Below, piece by piece: positions 9,000 to 17,958 of a stretch of DNA of 64,000 bases. The notes under the pieces were generated by a model that did not search any database, was not told the origin of the DNA, and worked only from the letters and a program-made list of their open reading frames with translations. How positions within the stretch are numbered: position 1 is the first letter of the stretch; every line of letters starts with the position of its first letter. The translations under genes were made by a program, and so were the position numbers. Source of the stretch: Comamonadaceae bacterium OTU4NAUVB1 (lineage in GTDB: Bacteria > Pseudomonadota > Gammaproteobacteria > Burkholderiales > Burkholderiaceae_C); contig CP099605.1 of the NCBI GenBank assembly GCA_024372625.1, positions 1,798,001 to 1,862,000 of the forward strand, read 5' to 3'.

Positions 9000-10022
9000 T
9001 CAATCTCGGGGAGTGCACATCGCCGCGACGTAGGTCCGCATCGGCGACTTGTTGTTATCGGGTTGCCAGGGCTTGGAAGCCGTGTTGTGCGTGCCGGGCT
9101 TGCCCAGGCCGCCCTCGGCGTCGATGGCCATCATCTGGTTCATGCACATCTTGGTCGTGTCGACGCAGCGGTTCAGGATGGCCTGGTACAGGTCCGGCGC
9201 CACGGTGCCGAATCGACGCACCGGGTCGCGCTCGCTGGGTTGCTCGAGCTTCATGTAGGTCGGGCGGTCCAGCGCGCCGCCACCGGCCTTGGTGCGCTCG
9301 ACCCAGCGGCCGAAGTCGGCCGAGTTCATGCCGTGGAACTTGAAGCGCATGCCCGAGAAGCCCTCGCCGCTGTAGTTGGCGGAGAAGCCGTCGAACACGC
9401 CGGGCTTGTTGATGACCGCGTGCAGCTTGGTCTCCATGCCCGGCATCGCGTAGATCTGTCCCGCCAGCGCCGGAATGAAAAACGAGTTCATGACCGACGA
9501 GGAGGTGATCTTGAAATGGATGGGCACGTCCACCGGCGCCGCCAGTTCGTTGACCAGCGCGATGCCCTGGTCGGGATAGATGAAGAGCCACTTCCAGTCG
9601 AGCGCCACCACCTCCACGTTGATCGGCTGGGCATCGGCCGGAATCGGGCGCTTGGCATCGAGCCGCGTGAGCTGGCGGTACGGGTCGAGCGTGTGCGTGC
9701 TGATCCACGTGACCGCGCCCAGCGCGATGATGATGAGCAGCGGCGCACCCCAGATCGCCAGTTCCAGCTGGACGGAGTGGTCCCAGTTGGGCGAATATTC
9801 CTTCTTCGCCGTGTCGCTTCCGTGGCGGTAGCGCCAGGCGAAATAGAACACCAGGAAGATCACCGGGATGATGATCAGCAGCATCAGCACCGTCGAGATG
9901 ACGATGAGACGCCCCTGCTGGTTGGCGATGTCGCCGGAAGGATTGAGCAGGACTGTGTTGCAACCGGCCAACAGCATGGCGGGGGCAATCAGCAGACCGC
10001 GGAGGTTCTTGAAGGTGGGCAT
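9000..10022 (-). CDS. cyoA: Cytochrome bo3 quinol oxidase subunit II (lipoprotein)
   Basis: A 340-residue subunit II. A lipoprotein signal ends in MLLAGC (Cys21), followed by two transmembrane helices (about 35-60 and 80-100) and a periplasmic cupredoxin-like domain with [13 protein letters not shown]. It lacks the CuA Cys pair, as expected for a quinol rather than cytochrome c oxidase. The C-terminal COX_ARM-like extension is longer than in Escherichia coli. The ATG at 10022 is preferred because it gives a compact lipoprotein signal; 10055 is in frame but adds 11 unlikely residues. It is the first gene of the cyoABCD operon. Confidence 0.94.
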   Translation of the reverse strand: MPTFKNLRGLLIAPAMLLAGCNTVLLNPSGDIANQQGRLIVISTVLMLLIIIPVIFLVFYFAWRYRHGSDTAKKEYSPNWDHSVQLELAIWGAPLLIIIALGAVTWISTHTLDPYRQLTRLDAKRPIPADAQPINVEVVALDWKWLFIYPDQGIALVNELAAPVDVPIHFKITSSSVMNSFFIPALAGQIYAMPGMETKLHAVINKPGVFDGFSANYSGEGFSGMRFKFHGMNSADFGRWVERTKAGGGALDRPTYMKLEQPSERDPVRRFGTVAPDLYQAILNRCVDTTKMCMNQMMAIDAEGGLGKPGTHNTASKPWQPDNNKSPMRTYVAAMCTPRD

Positions 10023-10061
10023 GCGGTAAAAATGGAGAGCGTGCTGCGTGAGCACCCGGTG

Positions 10062-10091
10062 AATTTACGGCCAATGAGTCGACTTTGTCAT
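10062..10091 (-). promoter_or_regulatory. Candidate sigma70 promoter for the cyo operon
   Basis: On the minus strand, ATGACA (10091-10086, one mismatch from TTGACA) and TAAATT (10067-10062) are separated by 18 bases and lie about 40 bases before the cyoA start. The match is moderate and was found by eye. The 156-base space is shared with the divergent MFS transporter gene. Confidence 0.35.
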
Positions 10092-10178
10092 TGGACGTTT
10101 TGTCCTATGGTCACAATCGCCCTGCGGTGAGACGCTACGGCATGCAGCAATTACAACCGGAAAACTCCGCCTAGAACC

Positions 10179-11546
10179 ATGACGACGTCCACTCTGGCCC
10201 CCCAGGGCAGCAACACATCGACCGACAAGGACATCGCGCATGCCGTGGGTGGCGACCACGGCCAGATCGAACCCGGCGAGATCGCGGTCGGCGTGGTCAT
10301 CGGACGCGCCTCCGAGTACTTCGACTTCTTCGTCTACGGCATCGCCTCGGCGCTGGTCTTCCCGACCATCTTCTTCCCTTTCGCCGACGCACTGACCGGC
10401 ACGCTCTATTCGTTCGCGGTGTTCTCGCTGGCGTTCCTGGCACGGCCCTTCGGCACGGCGATCTCCATGGGCGTGCAACGCCGCTACGGCCGGCAGGCCA
10501 AGCTGGCGATCGCGCTTTTCCTGCTGGGCACCTCCACGGCGGGCATCGCCTTCCTGCCGGGTTTCAACAGCCTGGGCAACGCGTCGATCGTGCTGCTGGG
10601 CGTGCTGCGGATCCTCCAGGGGCTCGCGCTCGGCGGCTCGTGGGACGGCCTGCCGTCGCTGCTCGCGCTGAACGCACCGAAGCACCGCCGTGGCTGGTAC
10701 GCCATGCTCGGCCAGCTCGGCGCGCCGCTGGGCTTCGCGGTGGCCGCGGCCCTGTTCGCCTACCTGACGGCCAGCCTGACGCGCGAGGAATTCCTCTCCT
10801 GGGGCTGGCGCTATCCCTTCTACGTGGCCTTCGCGATCAACGTCGTGGCGCTCTTCGCCCGCCTGCGCCTCGTGGCGGCCACCACCTACTCCAAGCTCCT
10901 GGACGAGCGTGAACTCGCGCCGACCGGGGTCGTCGAGATCTTCCGCGCCCAGGGTTCGAACATCCTGATCGGCGCGTTCGCCGCGCTCGCCAGCTACGCG
11001 CTGTTCCACGTCGTGACCATCTTCCCGCTCTCGTGGGTGATGCTCTATTCGGCCGATCAGAGCGTGAGCGAGTTCCTGGTGGTGCAGCTGGTGGGGGCCG
11101 CGCTGTGCGGCGTGGGCATCGTGGCGTCGGGCAAGATCGCCGACCGCTTCGGCCGGCGCAACACGCTGGGCACGCTGGCCGTGCTGATCGCGATCTTCAG
11201 CGGCTTCGGCCTCACGCTCATGGGCGGCAGTTCGCTCGCGCAGGACATCTTCATCCTGGTGGGCTTCGCGCTCCTGGGTCTGTCGTACGGCCAGGCCGCC
11301 GGCGCCGTGACGTCGAATTTCTCCGGCAAGTACCGCTACACCGGCGCGGCGCTCACGTCGGACATCGCGTGGCTGATCGGCGCGGCGTTCGCGCCCCTGG
11401 TGGTGCTGGGCCTGTCGGCGCATTTCGGCCTGGCCTACATCAGCGTCTACCTGCTGTCGGGCTGCGCGGCGACATTGGCCGCGCTGTTCATCAACCGCAA
11501 GCTGGGCGAGCGCGAGATCGAATCGGACGCCGAAGCGGCTCGCTGA
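10179..11546 (+). CDS. MFS transporter (metabolite:H+ symporter type)
   Basis: A 455-residue permease with about twelve transmembrane helices and the MFS inter-helix motif GKIADRFGRRNT between helices 8 and 9. The early block RASEYFDFFVYGIASALVF resembles the metabolite:H+ symporter family (citrate, shikimate, ProP-like carriers), which has a conserved acidic/aromatic first helix. The substrate cannot be read from sequence. It is divergent from the cyo operon with 156 bases between, so the two may share regulation. A strong terminator follows at 11590-11615. Confidence 0.85.
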   Translation: MTTSTLAPQGSNTSTDKDIAHAVGGDHGQIEPGEIAVGVVIGRASEYFDFFVYGIASALVFPTIFFPFADALTGTLYSFAVFSLAFLARPFGTAISMGVQRRYGRQAKLAIALFLLGTSTAGIAFLPGFNSLGNASIVLLGVLRILQGLALGGSWDGLPSLLALNAPKHRRGWYAMLGQLGAPLGFAVAAALFAYLTASLTREEFLSWGWRYPFYVAFAINVVALFARLRLVAATTYSKLLDERELAPTGVVEIFRAQGSNILIGAFAALASYALFHVVTIFPLSWVMLYSADQSVSEFLVVQLVGAALCGVGIVASGKIADRFGRRNTLGTLAVLIAIFSGFGLTLMGGSSLAQDIFILVGFALLGLSYGQAAGAVTSNFSGKYRYTGAALTSDIAWLIGAAFAPLVVLGLSAHFGLAYISVYLLSGCAATLAALFINRKLGEREIESDAEAAR

Positions 11547-11589
11547 AGGACGTCGGCGACCCGTTGCCGCCCCTCGCGCGCCACAGTCG

Positions 11590-11615
11590 AAAAAGGCCCC
11601 TTCCGGGGCCTTTTT
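11590..11615. terminator. Bidirectional rho-independent terminator
   Basis: An 11-base stem (AAAAAGGCCCC at 11590-11600, GGGGCCTTTTT at 11605-11615) with a four-base loop has an A-run on one side and a T-run on the other. It can stop transcription of the MFS gene from the left and of the hydrolase gene from the right, which converge here. Confidence 0.9.
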
Positions 11616-11702
11616 CGCGTCTGACCGACGTGGTCCAGGGTGGCGGACGGCCCGAGCCGGAGGAGCCATCCGAGGGCCGATCCGTCGCGCGGCGACAGGG
11701 GA

Positions 11703-13910
11703 TCAGGGCAACACGACCGTCGCCTTCGCCCGGGCGATGCGGCGATCGGCGTCGCCGCGCAGCAGGAAGCCCTGGTCGACCAGCGCGTTCGCCGCCGTCG
11801 TCACCGCCGCCACGTAGCCGGCCTGGTTGCCGTAGAGCGCCTCCAGCGAGGGACGCGCGTCGCCCGCCGCCAGGCGCGCGGCTTCGGTCGTGTGGAACGG
11901 GATGTAGGCGCCGGTCAGGTTGACCAGGTCGGTGATCCCCGGTGTGGCGACGTAGTTGAACTCGATGCTCGTTCCGATCGGCGCCTGCACGTCGACGTTG
12001 CGGATGCCCGCCGTGGGCAGTCCGGTACGGGCATCGACGTTCGGCACCAGGATGGCATAGCTGCGCCCCAGGTTCGCCGGCGGCAGCAGGGTCGGGATGC
12101 CCGACTCGTCCTGCGGACGGTAGAGCGGACCGAAGTCCAGCAGGGCGAACTCGTTGTAGAGACCGCGGTAGGCGAAGTCGGGCAGCGCCACGCCGTTCGC
12201 GCGCGGGAAGCTCACGCCCTTCATGGCCGGGAAGCGCAGCTGCTCGGGACGCACCAGCGAGCCGTCGGCCAGCCGTGGCACCTGGCTGGGCGACGGCGCC
12301 TTGTCGGTCGTGACCCAGTCGGTGAGCTGCACGAACAGCGCCCGGAAGGTGTCGGCGAAATCGACCGTGTTGCCGCGCGGATAGACCGCGCTCGCCGGCG
12401 CGTAGGCGATGCCGGTCTCCAGTCCGCCCGTGCCGCCGCCGTGCTGGGTGGCGGCGTAGTAGTAGACCCGGGCGTTGTCGGGCTGCACCAGGTCGCGGAA
12501 GCCCCAGGCGTCGGTCAGCACCGGCGAGCCCTGCAGCTGCCAGAACTCGGTCCCCGACAGGCCCAGGAAGTACTTCGGGCAGGTGGTCGTGGCCTGGCAG
12601 CGCGCCATCACGCCGCCGGTGCGGCCGGCCACGTCGTCGCGGTAGTCGGCCGCCAGGCCGCGCGGCGCGGTCTGGCCGAAGGCGCGGTGGTCGGTGCGCA
12701 CGCCGCCACCGCCGCCCGGCACGGCGAAGCGGGTGTTGATGTTGGTCTGGCGCGCCGCGACGTGCGTGTACAGGCCGTCGAACACCTTGCCGCCGACGAG
12801 CGACTGGTTGAAGCCCAGGTGCAGGAAGGTCTTGAGCGCGTTGCCCGACTGCGAGGTGCCCTGCCCGATCGTGGCCTTGATGCGGCCGGCCAGCGGGTTG
12901 GGCCGGCCGGCGGCGTCGGCGGTGGCGTGGCGGAAGAAATCCACCGTGTCGCGCAGCGCCGCCAAGCCCACGCCCATGACGCGCGGGTCCTTGGCGACAT
13001 AGCTGACCTCGTAGAGCGTGTCGGGCTGGAAGCCGCCCTTCAGGCAGACCGTGGCCGGATCGGCCGTGCCGGGAAACGGCTTGTCGCTCGCGTTGCAGCT
13101 GGCGAATTTCCAGTCCGATGCCGGAATGGGGATGCGCGGATCGGCCTCGTTGACGCGGCGGGTCAGCAGGTAGCCGTTCTGGGTGTTGTCGAGGCTGGCG
13201 GGGGCGTACGGGATCATGCTGCCGTTGAACACGCCGCCGGGCAGCGCGAGCGCGGGCGCCGCGACGGCGGTCAGCAGCTCGGCGGTGTAGGGGCCGGTGA
13301 TCGAGCTGCCGTCCCTGTTCTTCGCGACCGGCACCGTGGCCGTGAGGCGCTGCGGCGAACTCTTGGGCACGTCGCCCTGCCAGGCCGAGAACAGCCAGAC
13401 GAAGCCGCGCTCGAAGTAGACCGCGTCGCCCGGGTTGGCCGCCAGGTTGGGCGCCGTGAGGATGTTGCCGCGGTTGGGCGCGTCGTAGCGCAGGACGCCG
13501 CTCGCCTTGCTCATGTCCTTGGGCTTGAGCATCGTGAAGTCGGCGCTGTACTCGACCATGCCGCGCGCGTTCACCGGGGCCAGTTCGAGGTCCTGGATGA
13601 TCGCGTTCCTCGCGTCCTTCGGGTCGACCTCGCCGGAGATCGTGCCCGTGACCTGTTCGTAGGCGCCGACGGCGCCGAAGCTGCCGGGGTAGTCGACGGT
13701 CGAGGTGATGGCCAGCGTGAGCTGCGGCTTGGCGGCGACCGGGGTCGCGGGCGTGGCCGGTGTCGTCGGCGTGGTCGCCGGCGGCGCCATGGCGGCGCTG
13801 CCGTCGTCGTCGCTGCCGCCGCAGGCGGCCAGCACCAGCGCGGCGAGCCCCACGGTCAGGCCCGCGCGGACCCGGCGGCGGGACGTGGAAAGTCCTTGGT
13901 TGCGTTGCAT
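11703..13910 (-). CDS. Alpha/beta hydrolase domain lipoprotein (Abhydrolase_10-like)
   Basis: A 735-residue predicted lipoprotein: the signal peptide ends LVLAAC with Cys30, followed by a Thr/Pro/Ala-rich spacer (about 35-60). The rest matches the large alpha/beta hydrolase domain family typified by GQGTSQSGNALKTFLHLGFN (nucleophile-elbow region), YFLGLSGTEFWQLQG and ARVYYYAATQHGGG. Members are exported esterases of poorly known substrate. It is transcribed in the same direction as the Bug receptor and AtuA genes upstream, so it may take part in the same catabolic pathway. A large 3-hydroxybutyrate-oligomer hydrolase was considered but fits less well. Confidence 0.75.
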   Translation of the reverse strand: MQRNQGLSTSRRRVRAGLTVGLAALVLAACGGSDDDGSAAMAPPATTPTTPATPATPVAAKPQLTLAITSTVDYPGSFGAVGAYEQVTGTISGEVDPKDARNAIIQDLELAPVNARGMVEYSADFTMLKPKDMSKASGVLRYDAPNRGNILTAPNLAANPGDAVYFERGFVWLFSAWQGDVPKSSPQRLTATVPVAKNRDGSSITGPYTAELLTAVAAPALALPGGVFNGSMIPYAPASLDNTQNGYLLTRRVNEADPRIPIPASDWKFASCNASDKPFPGTADPATVCLKGGFQPDTLYEVSYVAKDPRVMGVGLAALRDTVDFFRHATADAAGRPNPLAGRIKATIGQGTSQSGNALKTFLHLGFNQSLVGGKVFDGLYTHVAARQTNINTRFAVPGGGGGVRTDHRAFGQTAPRGLAADYRDDVAGRTGGVMARCQATTTCPKYFLGLSGTEFWQLQGSPVLTDAWGFRDLVQPDNARVYYYAATQHGGGTGGLETGIAYAPASAVYPRGNTVDFADTFRALFVQLTDWVTTDKAPSPSQVPRLADGSLVRPEQLRFPAMKGVSFPRANGVALPDFAYRGLYNEFALLDFGPLYRPQDESGIPTLLPPANLGRSYAILVPNVDARTGLPTAGIRNVDVQAPIGTSIEFNYVATPGITDLVNLTGAYIPFHTTEAARLAAGDARPSLEALYGNQAGYVAAVTTAANALVDQGFLLRGDADRRIARAKATVVLP

Positions 13911-13978
13911 GTCGTCGTCTCCTTTGATGTGTCTCGTGTGCTTCGAGCCGCGCCATCGGCCGCGCGGCGAGCCGACGT

Positions 13979-14956
13979 TCATTCCGCCTCGATGCCGGCG
14001 GCCTTCACGATGCGACCCCATTTCTGCGACTCGCCGGCCTGGAACTTCGCCAGGTCCTCCGGCGAGGTCGTGAAGACCTCGGTGCCGGTCGGTTCGTAGA
14101 AAGCGGTCTTCGCCGCCTCGCTGCGGGCGGCCTTCACCAGCAGCTCGTTGAGCCGCTTGACGACCGCCGGCGGCGTCTTCGCCGGGACGTAGGCGGCGAA
14201 CCAGTAGCCCATCTCGTAGCCCTTGACGCCGGCCTCGGCGATGGTGGGCACGTCGGGCGCGAGCGGTGAGCGCGCCGCGCTCGACACGCCGATCGCGCGC
14301 AGCTTGCCGGCCTTGACCTGCGGCAGGCCGGTCGCGGTGTCGGTGATCATCATGTCGATCTGGCCGCCGAGCAGGTCGGTCACGGCCAGGGTGTTGCTCT
14401 TGTAGGGCACGTGCAGGAGCTTGACGTCGGCCATCTGCTGGAGCAGCTCGCCGGCCATGCGGCTCGACGAACTGCCGCTGCCGAAGCTGTACTTGCCAGG
14501 GTCCTTCTTCGCCAGCGCGACGAACTCGGCCACCGACTTGGCGGCGAAGTCCGGACGCACCACCATGATCTGGCCGCCCTTGCCCAGCGCGGCGACGGGC
14601 GCGAAGTCCTTCACCGGGTCGTAGGGCATCTTCTTGTAGAGGTGCTCGTTGGCCGCGTGCGTGGTGTTGGTGGTGACGAGCACGGTGTAGCCGTCCGGCG
14701 GCGCCTTGGCCACGAACTGCGACGCGATGAAGCCGCTGGCGCCGGCCCGGTTGTCGATGATCACGGCCTGCTTGCTCTCGCCGGTGACGCCGTTGCCCAG
14801 CGCACGGGCGATCTGGTCGGTGGCGGTGCCGGCGGCGAAGGGCACGACGAAGGTGATGGATTTGGTGGGGAAGTCCTGCGCCTGCGCGGCGAGGGGACTC
14901 AGCGCGACGACGCTCAGGGCGGCGGCCGCGAGGGCGATCGGACGGAACGGGTTCAT
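13979..14956 (-). CDS. Bug/TctC-family tripartite tricarboxylate transporter substrate-binding protein
   Basis: A 325-residue periplasmic receptor. The signal peptide (about 1-26, ending AAQAQ) is followed by DFPTKSITFVVPFAAG, the typical start of mature Bug proteins. Other family blocks are VIIDNRAGASGFIASQFVA and VPTIAEAGVKGYEMGYW. Bug receptors bind organic acids or amides for TctAB-type uptake or sensing; many, like this one, lie without tctAB genes. It sits between the hydrolase and the AtuA pair on the same strand, suggesting it brings in the substrate of that pathway. Confidence 0.92.
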   Translation of the reverse strand: MNPFRPIALAAAALSVVALSPLAAQAQDFPTKSITFVVPFAAGTATDQIARALGNGVTGESKQAVIIDNRAGASGFIASQFVAKAPPDGYTVLVTTNTTHAANEHLYKKMPYDPVKDFAPVAALGKGGQIMVVRPDFAAKSVAEFVALAKKDPGKYSFGSGSSSSRMAGELLQQMADVKLLHVPYKSNTLAVTDLLGGQIDMMITDTATGLPQVKAGKLRAIGVSSAARSPLAPDVPTIAEAGVKGYEMGYWFAAYVPAKTPPAVVKRLNELLVKAARSEAAKTAFYEPTGTEVFTTSPEDLAKFQAGESQKWGRIVKAAGIEAE

Positions 14957-15012
14957 GGGTCTTGTCTCCTGGATGAGGTTTTATGGACGGGAAGAAGGAA
15001 GCACCGGGCGCG

Positions 15013-15408
15013 TCAGCCCTCGTCGGGGCCGACCAGCCGGTGCCGCAGGCGCGCGGGCACCCGCAGCGGCATGTCCAGCAGCAGGAACGACAGCGACTTG
15101 CCGTGCGCATCGAGGTTGAGCGCGTCGTTCACGCCGCCGTCGAGCACGGTGTCGAGCACGAAGTTCATCGCCTGCAGCCCCGGCATGACGAAGCGCTGCA
15201 CGCGGCTGGGCGCGCGGTGGCGGAACTGCGCGGCCACGGCCTCGGGGGTGACCTGTTCGAGCAGGAGCGGCCACAGGTCGGGATGCCAGGCGATCACGCT
15301 GATGTTGGAGCGGTCGCCCTTGTCGCCGGTGCGCCCGTGGGCCGCGCGGTCGAGGGAGACGGTGACGTCGTCCGCGTTCGCGGCCGCGTCTGGACGGGTG
15401 GGGTTCAT
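15013..15408 (-). CDS. AtuA-like C-terminal (ferredoxin-fold) domain protein
   Basis: A 131-residue protein with the core HGRTGDKGDRSNISVIAW and a C-terminus rich in Leu, matching the small domain found at the end of long AtuA proteins or as a separate partner. Its ATG overlaps the stop of the AtuA gene (ATGA), so both products are made together and probably form one enzyme. The AtuA family is linked to acyclic terpene and other branched-acid utilisation; the reaction is not established. Confidence 0.8.
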   Translation of the reverse strand: MNPTRPDAAANADDVTVSLDRAAHGRTGDKGDRSNISVIAWHPDLWPLLLEQVTPEAVAAQFRHRAPSRVQRFVMPGLQAMNFVLDTVLDGGVNDALNLDAHGKSLSFLLLDMPLRVPARLRHRLVGPDEG

Positions 15409-16811
15409 GCGGCCTCCTCCATCATCTCGAAGCGCACCGGCACCGCATCGCGCGGCAGCAGGCAGGAGATCGTGTTCAGGCGTGGCGTGAGCGTGCTGCG
15501 CACGCCCCCGCCGCCGGCGGGACCGCAGGTGTAGAGCGCCATCACCTCGCGTCCCAGGGTCTCGGCCACGGCGCGCTCGTCGTGCGTGGCGGCGACGCGC
15601 AGGCGCACGTCGCGCGCGCCGCCGTCGGGCCTGGCGGCCAGCGCCCGCCCGGCGTCGTCGCCCAGGATGCTGATGGCGCCGATCAGGTCGACCCGCAGGT
15701 CGAGCGCGGGCAGGCGCTCGCGCAGCACCTCGGCCGCCAGGCGGGCACGGGCCTCGGCGCGCGCGCCGGCATAGGAGATCTCGCCCTCGGCCAGCCAGCC
15801 GCCCTCGTGGCAGACGTTGACCTTGTAATGGGTGGGCCGCGGGTGCCCGCGCACGCCGGCGAGCGCCACGCGATCGGCGCCCACGCGGTGCACCGACGCC
15901 TCGGCGATGTCGGCCACCACGTCCGGCGTGAGGTAGGCCGCCGGATCGTGCACCTCGTAGATCAGCTGCTCCTTGACCGTCGCCTCGGTCACGAAGCCGC
16001 CGGTGGCGTCGGCCTTGCCGATGGTGCAGCGACCCTCGGCGTCGATTTCGGCGATCGGGAAGCCCACGTGGCCGAGGCCCGGCACGTCCTTGAAGCCCGG
16101 GTCGGCGAAGTAGCCGCCGCAGACCTGCGCGCCGCATTCGAGCAGGTGACCGGCCATCGTGGCGCGGCCGAGACGCTCCCAGTCGTCGGCGCGCCAGCCG
16201 AAGTGCGACATCGCCGGGCCGACCGCCAGCGACGGGTCCGCCACGCGCCCGCACACCACGATCTGCGCGCCGGCGTCGATCGCCCGGGCGATCGGCTCGG
16301 CGCCGATGTAGGCGTTGGCGCTGACGATGCGCAGGCCGTCCATCGCGGCGCCGACCTGCTCGCGCAGCAGCGCACGGAAGCCCGGCGCCGACAGGTCGTC
16401 GCCCTCCACCACCGCCACGCGCGGCGCCGGCAGCCCCAGTTCGCGCGCCATGCGCTGGATGCGGCGTGCCGCGGCGCGCGGATTGGCCGCGCCGAAGTTG
16501 CTCACGATGCCGATGCCGTGCGCCAGGCAGCGCGCGAGCACCGGCCGCAGCATGGGGTCGAGCAGGGGTTCGTAGCCCGCCTCGGGATCGGCGCGGCGCC
16601 GCAGCTGCGCCAGCGCGAGCGTGCGCTCCGCCAGGGTCTCGAAGATCAGGAACGCACGCGGCGCGGCCGGCGGCGTGGTCGACGCCATCGCGCCGAGCCG
16701 CGCGATCAGCGTCTCGACCACCGGTCCGGCGGCGTCGGTGCGGTCGCCGGAGAAACCGGCGGCACAGCCGATCAGCAGCGGCGCCGGGGGTGTCGGGGCG
16801 GGTTCGTTCAT
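15405..16811 (-). CDS. AtuA family protein (DUF1446)
   Basis: A 468-residue cytoplasmic protein of the acyclic terpene utilisation AtuA (DUF1446) family. Family blocks are IGCAAGFSGDR near the start, IVSNFGAANPRAAARRI, GRVADPSLAVGPAMSHFGW and THYKVNVCHEGGWLAEGEIS. The ATG at 16811 is the first giving the family N-terminus. It begins an operon (AtuA, AtuA-C, Bug receptor, hydrolase) read away from a divergent LysR gene 130 bases upstream. The role is probably an early step in degrading an organic acid or terpenoid; the substrate is unknown. Confidence 0.85.
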   Translation of the reverse strand: MNEPAPTPPAPLLIGCAAGFSGDRTDAAGPVVETLIARLGAMASTTPPAAPRAFLIFETLAERTLALAQLRRRADPEAGYEPLLDPMLRPVLARCLAHGIGIVSNFGAANPRAAARRIQRMARELGLPAPRVAVVEGDDLSAPGFRALLREQVGAAMDGLRIVSANAYIGAEPIARAIDAGAQIVVCGRVADPSLAVGPAMSHFGWRADDWERLGRATMAGHLLECGAQVCGGYFADPGFKDVPGLGHVGFPIAEIDAEGRCTIGKADATGGFVTEATVKEQLIYEVHDPAAYLTPDVVADIAEASVHRVGADRVALAGVRGHPRPTHYKVNVCHEGGWLAEGEISYAGARAEARARLAAEVLRERLPALDLRVDLIGAISILGDDAGRALAARPDGGARDVRLRVAATHDERAVAETLGREVMALYTCGPAGGGGVRSTLTPRLNTISCLLPRDAVPVRFEMMEEAA

Positions 16812-16890
16812 GGTCCCTCGTCTCCTTCGTTTCTTCGTTGTCGTCGTTCTCGTCGTTCTCGGGAGCGGCCACTGTAGGAGTCGCCCGGCC

Positions 16891-16935
16891 ATCCGTAAAA
16901 TCGAAAATTCGGATCGATTCATCCGTTTTCCGGAT
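16891..16935. promoter_or_regulatory. Candidate operator: two ATCCG/CGGAT inverted repeats
   Basis: ATCCG (16891-16895) pairs with CGGAT (16910-16914), and ATCCG (16921-16925) pairs with CGGAT (16931-16935). Both lie in the 130-base space between the AtuA operon and its divergent LysR gene; the second ends six bases before the LysR ATG. The surroundings are AT-rich compared with the genes. This is where a LysR regulator would bind to control itself and the operon. Confidence 0.45.
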
Positions 16936-16941
16936 CGCCAC

Positions 16942-17856
16942 ATGACCGCTCCCGACCTTTCCACGCGGCAGCTCCGCGCCTTCCTGGCGTTGGCCGCGCA
17001 GCGCAACTTCACGCGCGCGGCGCGGTCCTGCCACCTGTCGCAGCCGGCCTTCAGCGCCCTCATCAAGGCGCTGGAGGACACGCTCGGCGCGCGGCTGTTC
17101 GACCGCGACACGCGCAGCGTCGCGCTCACGCCCGAGGGACGGCTGTTCGAATCGTCCGCGCGCCGCCTGCTCGACGACATGGGCGAGGCCCTGGCCGGCC
17201 TGGCCGATCACGTCGAGCGGCGCAAGGGCCGCGTGCGCGTGGCGGCCCTGCCCTCGCTGGCGGCGGGCTGGCTGCCGGCGGTCTTCGCGGAGTTCATGGC
17301 GGCCTGGCCCGGCATCGCGCTGGAGCTCGACGACGCGCTGTCCGACGCCTGCATCGCCCACGTGCGCAACGGCCGCGCCGACTTCGCGCTGGCGTCCTCG
17401 GGCGCGGGCACGGTCGCGGAGGTCGACCTGATCGGGCGCCGGCTGTGCAGCGACGGCTTCCACCTCGTGTGCCGCGCCGACCATCCGCTGGCCACCGAAT
17501 CCCCGCTCACCGCCCGCAAGCTCGCGCCGTGGCCCTTCATCCAGATGGCGCGCCACAGCAGCGTGCGCCAGTCGCTCGACGCGGCGCTGCAACCGCTGCG
17601 TCTGAACGCGGTGTTCGAGGTCGAGCACCTGGCCACGGTGATGGGGCTGGTCGAGGCCGGCCTGGGCATCAGCGTGGTGCCGGCGCTGACGCTGTTCCAC
17701 TTCCGGCGCGACGCGCTGGTCACGCGGCCCCTGCCGGTGCCGGGACTGCGGCGCAATGTCTACCTGGTGCGCCGTCGCGAGGGCGGCCTCTCGGTGGCCG
17801 CCCAGACGCTGCACGACCTGATCGTGCGGCGCCTGGGCGACCTCAAGCTGGACTGA
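16942..17856 (+). CDS. LysR-family transcriptional regulator
   Basis: A 304-residue LysR regulator. The N-terminal winged helix-turn-helix (about 5-65: LRAFLALAAQRNFTRAARSC, LSQPAFSALIKALEDTLGARLF) is followed by the effector-binding domain of the periplasmic-binding fold (about 90-300). It is divergent from the AtuA operon and shares its control region, so it most likely regulates that operon with the pathway substrate or an intermediate as co-inducer. The codA gene downstream on the same strand (102 bases) could also be a target. Confidence 0.93.
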   Translation: MTAPDLSTRQLRAFLALAAQRNFTRAARSCHLSQPAFSALIKALEDTLGARLFDRDTRSVALTPEGRLFESSARRLLDDMGEALAGLADHVERRKGRVRVAALPSLAAGWLPAVFAEFMAAWPGIALELDDALSDACIAHVRNGRADFALASSGAGTVAEVDLIGRRLCSDGFHLVCRADHPLATESPLTARKLAPWPFIQMARHSSVRQSLDAALQPLRLNAVFEVEHLATVMGLVEAGLGISVVPALTLFHFRRDALVTRPLPVPGLRRNVYLVRRREGGLSVAAQTLHDLIVRRLGDLKLD

Positions 17857-17958
17857 TCCGCAAGGCATCCCGGTCGTCAACATAATCGACGCCGAGACCG
17901 CCGCCCTTACCGCCCTTACCGCCCTCTTCCGTCTTCTTGCGCCGAAAGAACGCCCGCC

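Noticed and set aside
11640-14099. An 819-codon open frame antisense to the alpha/beta hydrolase gene
   Set aside because: A shadow of high GC coding on the other strand; the translation is low-complexity and crosses the terminator side of the real gene.
14411-15490. Plus-strand open frame over the AtuA-C/Bug region
   Set aside because: Antisense to two well-supported genes and without any recognisable motif.
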